Shown here: positions 7,411 to 11,136 of the stretch, piece by piece | Numbering within the stretch: position 1 is the stretch's first letter | Layout of the letters: each line of letters opens with the position of its first letter | Made by a program: the position numbers and the translations under genes | From: CAVOBC01 sp963693635 | Lineage (GTDB): Bacteria; Pseudomonadota; Gammaproteobacteria; Pseudomonadales; Azotimanducaceae | Assembly (NCBI GenBank): GCA_963693635.1 | Contig: CAVOBC010000140.1 | Coordinates: forward strand, 1-11,136 | Length of the DNA: 11,136 nucleotides | Direction of reading: 5' to 3' | The notes under the pieces: generated by a model | Told to the model about the DNA's origin: nothing | Database searches by the model: none | Seen by the model: only the letters and a program-made list of their open reading frames with translations

Positions 7411-7582
7411 GCTCTCGGTCCGCAATGGATGGCAAAGTAAAGGTGACACGGGCGTGACGTTACATTACCGGCGCTCGGCACCGATTAGGCGGGCGCTGCG
7501 AACTCCGGCCCAGGGTCACGGACCGACTGATTTCCGGGGTTGCAGGGTTCAGGTTTTCACTGCGGTTGCGGAGTAAAGAGGC

Positions 7583-9136
7583 ATGTCCTGGCAGGATGAA
7601 GTAGACGAGATCGAACGACGCCGTGGATTCGCGCAGGAGATGGGTGGGCCCGAGGGCGTTGCCCGTCAACGCAAACGCGGCAAGTACACGGTCCGCGAGC
7701 GGGTGGACAAGTTCGTCGATGCCGGCACATTTCGTGAATTCATGGGTCTGGCAGGTAGTGGCCAATATGAAGGCGGGACGCTTGTACGTGTTACGCCCAA
7801 GGGTTCGGTTGACGGGTTCGGGTCTGTCGGCGGGCGCAAAATTGTCATGTCGGCGGGTGACTTCACCGTGCGTGGAGGATCTGGAGGTACAAGCGGTGGA
7901 CTCGGCCAGGAACTAGCCGCCAACCAACGGGCCCGTGAGTGGCGGCTGCCATACGTCAGATTGCTCGACGCCGCCGGTGGCAGTGTGCGCTCCTTCGAGG
8001 AAATCGGCCGCACCTACTTGCCTGACGGCAATGCCTGGTCAACGATCGACGTCGAGATACTCAGCGAGATTCCGGTGGTATCTGCGGTCATGGGTTCGGT
8101 CGCGGGATTGCCGGCCATCAACGCCTGTCTCGCGCACTTCAACCTGATGGTGCGCGACAAATCGCAGCTCTTTCCGGGAGGTCCACCGGTCGTCAAAGCA
8201 TCGCTTGGTTACGACATCACCAAGGAAGAACTGGGCGGCGACCACATCCACACGCGCATCAGCGGCAGCGTCGACAACCTGGCGGAGACGGAGGAAGACG
8301 CGTTTGAGCAGATCACGCGTTTCCTAAGCTATATGCCGTCGAACGTCTGGGAAATGCCACCGCAGGTCGACATCGGCGACGATCCGGGCCGTGCAGACGA
8401 ATCCCTGCTGAGCGCGGTACCCGTCAATCCGAGGCAAACGTACAAAATCCACCGGGTCATCGACGCGGTGGTTGATCAGGGTTCGTTCTTCGAGATTTCG
8501 CCGGGATACGGCCGCTCCCGGGTGATCGGCCTCGCGCGACTCGGCGGTTACCCCTGTGGGGTGATGGCCAACAACAACCGGCACAAGGGTGGGTCGACCG
8601 ACGTCGCATCCGGCAGCAAGGTGATGCGGTTGCTGCAACTGTGCGACACCTTCCACCTGCCGATTGTCTCCCTCGCTGACGAACCGGGCTTCATGGTGGG
8701 CCTTGAGTCTGAGAAACAGGGCATCGAGCGCGCTGGCGCGGCGCTCGTCGCGCAAACCTGTCTTTCTCGCATGCCGTGGATAACGATCGTGATGGGCAAG
8801 CTCTACGGCGTTGCTGGCCAGTGCCAGCATCGGCCCTCGGGGATGTTTCGCCGTTATGCCTGGCCGTCGGCGAACTGGGGCTCGATGCATATCGCCGGGG
8901 GGGCCTCCGCCGCATACCGCCGCGAGATCGACGACGCGCCGGACCCGGAAGCGAAGCGTGAGGAGATTGAAGCCCGTTTACGAGCGCTTGGCAGCCCGTT
9001 TCGAACTGCGGAAGCGACCGGGCAGGACATCATTGATCCCCGGGATACGCGCGCGGTGCTGGTTGAGTTTGTCACGGATGCCCAGCGTGTCTTGCAGACC
9101 CAGTTGGGCATGACCGCGATGCCGTTCCGTCCATGA
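7583..9136 (+). CDS. Acyl-CoA carboxylase carboxyltransferase (beta) subunit
   Basis: A 517-residue cytoplasmic enzyme of the carboxyl transferase family (PF01039), the length of propionyl-CoA or methylcrotonyl-CoA carboxylase beta chains. It would move the carboxyl group from biotin to an acyl-CoA. Landmarks: KYTVRERVDKFVDAGTF near residue 34; the N-terminal crotonase-fold oxyanion region LLDAAGGSV (127-135); FPGGPPVVKASLG (197-209) and GGDHIHTRISG (218-228), matching the family's GPxxVKxxxG and GGxxxHxxxSG; VSLADEPGFMVGLESEKQG (362-380), matching DxPGFxxGxxxExxG; and YAWPSANWGSM (425-435). The second oxyanion segment reads YGVAGQ (408-413) where most family members have YGGAY. GGAG lies 9 bases before ATG. 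No biotin carboxylase or biotin carrier gene is nearby, so the partner must be encoded elsewhere. The acyl-CoA substrate cannot be told from sequence. Confidence 0.9.
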   Translation: MSWQDEVDEIERRRGFAQEMGGPEGVARQRKRGKYTVRERVDKFVDAGTFREFMGLAGSGQYEGGTLVRVTPKGSVDGFGSVGGRKIVMSAGDFTVRGGSGGTSGGLGQELAANQRAREWRLPYVRLLDAAGGSVRSFEEIGRTYLPDGNAWSTIDVEILSEIPVVSAVMGSVAGLPAINACLAHFNLMVRDKSQLFPGGPPVVKASLGYDITKEELGGDHIHTRISGSVDNLAETEEDAFEQITRFLSYMPSNVWEMPPQVDIGDDPGRADESLLSAVPVNPRQTYKIHRVIDAVVDQGSFFEISPGYGRSRVIGLARLGGYPCGVMANNNRHKGGSTDVASGSKVMRLLQLCDTFHLPIVSLADEPGFMVGLESEKQGIERAGAALVAQTCLSRMPWITIVMGKLYGVAGQCQHRPSGMFRRYAWPSANWGSMHIAGGASAAYRREIDDAPDPEAKREEIEARLRALGSPFRTAEATGQDIIDPRDTRAVLVEFVTDAQRVLQTQLGMTAMPFRP

Positions 9137-9204
9137 CGAACGCGACAAGTCCGCGAACCCGGCGCGCCCGGTTGCAAGAAAATGCGAGGTTTGCTCGTAA
9201 ACCG

Positions 9205-9229
9205 GTTCTCGAGAACTGTCAGGGTGACA
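9205..9229. promoter_or_regulatory. Two adjacent inverted repeats upstream of the hydrolase
   Basis: A perfect 12-bp palindrome GTTCTCGAGAAC (9205-9216) is followed at once by TGTCA-GGG-TGACA (9217-9229). Both lie about 92-116 bases before the hydrolase start, in the 184-base gap after the carboxyltransferase gene. The right arm of the second overlaps GTGACA, a fair -35 box, but I find no good -10 at the usual spacing. An operator or an mRNA hairpin is possible. Confidence 0.35.
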
Positions 9230-9320
9230 ATTTTGGGACAATAACCGGCCAAACAGCGAGCGACGGGGCGCAGGACGTTGGGCTCGAACCAGGGGAAACC
9301 AGAACCGTTAGGGGAAAGCG

Positions 9321-10091
9321 ATGCCAACAGTAGAGATCGGTAAGGCGAGCATCTATTACGAGACCTTCGGGGACGGCGATCGCCACCTGGTCTTCGCGCA
9401 TGGGGCGGGTGGAAATGCCGCGAGCTGGTGGCAACAGGTCCCCCATTTCATTGATCGTTTCCGCATCGTCACCTTCGATCATCGCGGGTTCGGACGCTCG
9501 GTGTGTCCGGATGAGGACCTCGATATGAGTCACTTCGTCAACGATCTGACCGCCATCATGGACAAAGAGGGCATGGCCTCCGCCCAATTGGTGTGTCAGT
9601 CGATGGGCGGGTGGACGGGGCTCGGGATGGCGCTGCAATGTCCCGAGCGCGTTGAACGGCTAGTGATGAGCCACACCCCCGGTGGCATCACCAATGATGA
9701 AATCGCGGCGGTCAGTGCCGAGGCAGAAAAAGTGCGTAAACCGGCGGTACCGCCATTCGGCAGTTGGGCCGTAGCGCCAGACTTCCATGTGAAGAACGAA
9801 GTGGCAAGCCACCTGTATAACCAGATTGGCGCCTTTAACGACCCGGACGTACGGGCGAAGATCGTGTCGGGTATCGGCCGGCCAACCGACCAGACGAAAC
9901 TCGAAGCGTTCAGGACACCGACGTTGTTCATCACCGCCGCCCAGGACCAGATTTTTCCGCCGGCGATGATCGAAAAAGTCGCGGCACTCGTGCCGGGGTC
10001 AAAAGTGGTTAACCTCGGCGACGCCGGACACTCTTCTTATTTCGAGTCGCCCGATGCGTTCAATGCGGCGTTGGACGACTTTCTGGCCTGA
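9321..10091 (+). CDS. Alpha/beta hydrolase
   Basis: A 256-residue cytoplasmic alpha/beta-hydrolase-fold enzyme with no signal peptide or membrane segment. Visible landmarks: oxyanion-side motif HGAGG (27-31); DHRGFGRS (53-60), the usual DxRGxGxS strand-turn; nucleophile elbow CQSMGG with Ser94; acid Asp209 in AAQDQIFP; and base His237 in DAGHSSYFE. The Ser-Asp-His triad is complete. The elbow has Cys at the first position, where most relatives have Gly or Ala. AGGGG lies 6 bases upstream of ATG. The stop is two bases before the next gene, so the two are likely co-transcribed. The substrate is unknown: such proteins hydrolyse esters, lactones or carbon-carbon bonds, and lie near acyl-CoA genes in many degradation clusters. 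Confidence 0.9.
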   Translation: MPTVEIGKASIYYETFGDGDRHLVFAHGAGGNAASWWQQVPHFIDRFRIVTFDHRGFGRSVCPDEDLDMSHFVNDLTAIMDKEGMASAQLVCQSMGGWTGLGMALQCPERVERLVMSHTPGGITNDEIAAVSAEAEKVRKPAVPPFGSWAVAPDFHVKNEVASHLYNQIGAFNDPDVRAKIVSGIGRPTDQTKLEAFRTPTLFITAAQDQIFPPAMIEKVAALVPGSKVVNLGDAGHSSYFESPDAFNAALDDFLA

Positions 10092-10093
10092 CC

Positions 10094-10543
10094 GTGGGAC
10101 AACTCGTTTGTTGGAATTGCGGCGGCTCCTTGCCGGATGATCCACGCGAGCCGATCACACGTCATCACAGCTGCCAGACCTGTTTCGCAGACCTGCATAC
10201 CTGCACCATGTGCCTTCACTACGACCCTGGCAGGCCGGCTCAGTGCGACCATGATCGGGCGGAGCCGGTGGTTGAAAAGAAGGTCAGCAACTTCTGTGAC
10301 TTTTTTGCCCAGCGTCATGATGCTTACGACATGGGCGAAGGCTCCGTGCGCGAGGCCGCGAAGTCCCGCCTCGATGGGTTGTTCGATGGCGATGCGACGA
10401 ACGCGCCGGATTCGGATTCAGACGAAGCCCGGGCCGCGCATCTCGAAGACCCATTCGCCGATCCCCTCAGCGATAGGAAGGAAGATACGCTCTTGTCGTC
10501 GGACGATGCAGCGTCAAGGTTCAACGATCTCTTCAAGAACTAG
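10094..10543 (+). CDS. Cysteine-rich zinc-ribbon-like protein of unknown function
   Basis: A 149-residue soluble protein starting at a GTG two bases after the hydrolase stop, probably translated by coupling since no clear Shine-Dalgarno site is present. The start must be at or before this codon because the first cysteine pair is at residues 6 and 9. Cysteines at 6/9, 27/30, 37/40, 51 and 68 and histidines at 24, 25, 42 and 53 could bind one or two metal ions as zinc ribbons. After residue 75 the chain becomes acidic and probably flexible, and ends with two similar short motifs, SRLDGLFDG (91-99) and SRFNDLFKN (141-149). I recall similar small proteins in other proteobacteria but no known function. 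The stop codon TAG shares its last base with a MITE-like element. Confidence 0.85.
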   Translation: MGQLVCWNCGGSLPDDPREPITRHHSCQTCFADLHTCTMCLHYDPGRPAQCDHDRAEPVVEKKVSNFCDFFAQRHDAYDMGEGSVREAAKSRLDGLFDGDATNAPDSDSDEARAAHLEDPFADPLSDRKEDTLLSSDDAASRFNDLFKN

Positions 10544-10715
10544 TGTCCTGTCTGGCTAATTCGTCACATTGTTCGCTGGCCTGTTTCGCCGCTGATCGGC
10601 AGCGCCTCGTCGTGGTTTCTCATCCTTGCGGGTTCGCGACCGCGGCGTCCCCGCGCCTTGTTAGCGACACAACATGCTGACCGCCCAGATGCAACCAATT
10701 AGCCAGTCAGGACAC
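10543..10715. mobile_element. MITE-like element with 19-bp terminal inverted repeats
   Basis: The left end GTGTCCTGTCTGGCTAATT (10543-10561) and the right end (10697-10715), read in reverse complement, match at 18 of 19 bases; the only difference is at position 9. The 173-bp element has no open reading frame, so it would move only with a transposase supplied elsewhere. No target-site duplication is evident: the flanks are AACTA and GAAGC. Inside is a GC-rich hairpin CGCGG-CGTCC-CCGCG (10641-10655), which might end transcription. The element fills nearly the whole gap between two convergent genes. An alternative is a long-range mRNA stem acting as a shared terminator. Confidence 0.6.
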
Positions 10716-10746
10716 GAAGCGTTGGTTGACCGATGGCCAGGCACGA

Positions 10747-11136
10747 CTATTCGCCGCTGGCTACTTGTTCATGTTCAGGCTTCTCGTTCAGCTGCAGGAC
10801 AAGTAGCAGACCGGTGAGGATGAGGTCCGGGGCGACCGCGTCGAACAAATTCTCGCGGTCAAACAGGTGCGCGAAACCGCCGGTTCCGATCACCATCGGT
10901 CGCTCGCCGTCAAAGGCCTCGACCGTGATGCGGGCAACCAACTCGCGAACCATCCCCACATTGCTCCAGTAAAGCCCGCTCTGAATGCTCTCGACGGTCG
11001 ACCGACCGATCGAAGTTTTGGGCCGTTTGATCTCAACGGACGGCAACTGCGCTGTCCCCTCCTCAAGGGCCTGCATGGAAAGCTGCACGCCCGGAATGAT
11101 GTTGCCGCCAAGAAATTCCCGGTCTCGGGTGACGGC
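10747..11136 (-). CDS. coaX: Type III pantothenate kinase CoaX (N-terminal part outside window)
   Basis: The C-terminal 129 residues are present, about half of the usual 240-260, with the 5' part beyond the window edge. CoaX phosphorylates pantothenate in the first step of coenzyme A synthesis in the cytoplasm. Family landmarks: DREFLGGNIIPGVQLSM, matching the DGxFLGGxIxPG segment; EGTAQLPSVE; STVESIQSGLYWSNVG, matching the TxxxIxSGxxxG segment; VIGTGGFAHLF, the conserved TGG loop; and DLILTGL near the end. The terminal stretch after that (LQLNEKPEHEQVASGE) is variable. It converges with the zinc-ribbon gene across the MITE-like element. Confidence 0.92.
   Translation of the reverse strand, partial: AVTRDREFLGGNIIPGVQLSMQALEEGTAQLPSVEIKRPKTSIGRSTVESIQSGLYWSNVGMVRELVARITVEAFDGERPMVIGTGGFAHLFDRENLFDAVAPDLILTGLLLVLQLNEKPEHEQVASGE

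Noticed and set aside
7451..7470. GTGACGTTAC-like imperfect palindrome before the carboxyltransferase, considered as an acyl-CoA-type regulator site
   Set aside because: Only 8 of 10 bases are symmetric and it does not clearly match a known operator.
8324..8890. Long minus-strand ORF antisense to the carboxyltransferase
   Set aside because: Rich in Arg, His and Pro with no domain; a codon-bias shadow.
9157..9174. GC-rich inverted repeat (AACC, GGCGCGCC, GGTT) after the carboxyltransferase, considered as a terminator
   Set aside because: The loop would be too small, there is a C/C mismatch, and no T-run follows.

Overview
The window is GC-rich chromosomal DNA, most likely from a proteobacterium and probably an uncultured or marine-type gammaproteobacterium. 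This rests on an Omp85-family outer-membrane barrel, an EntS-like MFS exporter, a CoaX-type pantothenate kinase and the general style of the proteins. No rRNA or tRNA gene, CRISPR array or phage module was seen. Species-level placement is not possible from this stretch.

Layout. Positions 1-1604 (minus) hold most of an Omp85/BamA-TamA-like protein whose C-terminus lies outside the window. Upstream of it, 1693-1934 (minus) is a small ribbon-helix-helix (Arc-like) regulator gene broken by frameshifts, preceded by an AT-rich dyad. Positions 2176-3048 (minus) carry the most interesting gene: a protein of the glycine/sarcosine/betaine reductase selenoprotein B (GrdB) family. An in-frame UGA sits where GrdB has selenocysteine (a U-P-V-C motif), and a good bacterial SECIS-like hairpin starts just after it, so the gene probably encodes a 290-residue selenoprotein that a standard gene caller would split or truncate. 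A non-coding stretch with several palindromes and a short imperfect repeat (3049-3493) precedes a D-2-hydroxyacid dehydrogenase (3494-4504, plus), which converges on an MFS exporter (4527-5840, minus).

Positions 6070-7198 (minus) hold a gene of unknown family, about 370 residues, with one clear frameshift in the middle. A non-coding stretch with an 18-bp tandem repeat leads into a plus-strand group: an acyl-CoA carboxylase carboxyltransferase (7583-9136), an alpha/beta hydrolase (9321-10091) and a cysteine-rich zinc-ribbon-like protein (10094-10543). The last two are almost certainly co-transcribed, with a 2-base gap. A 173-bp MITE-like element with 19-bp terminal inverted repeats (10543-10715) begins at the last base of the zinc-ribbon gene's stop codon. 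The window ends in the C-terminal part of type III pantothenate kinase CoaX (10747-11136, minus).

The genes do not form one obvious pathway. The carboxyltransferase and hydrolase suggest acyl-CoA or carboxylic acid catabolism, and the selenoprotein suggests that this organism has the Sec machinery (selA, selB, selC, selD), none of which is in the window. Two frameshifted genes and a mobile-element-like insertion show either a region partly decaying or sequence errors, and this affects how the UGA codon should be judged.
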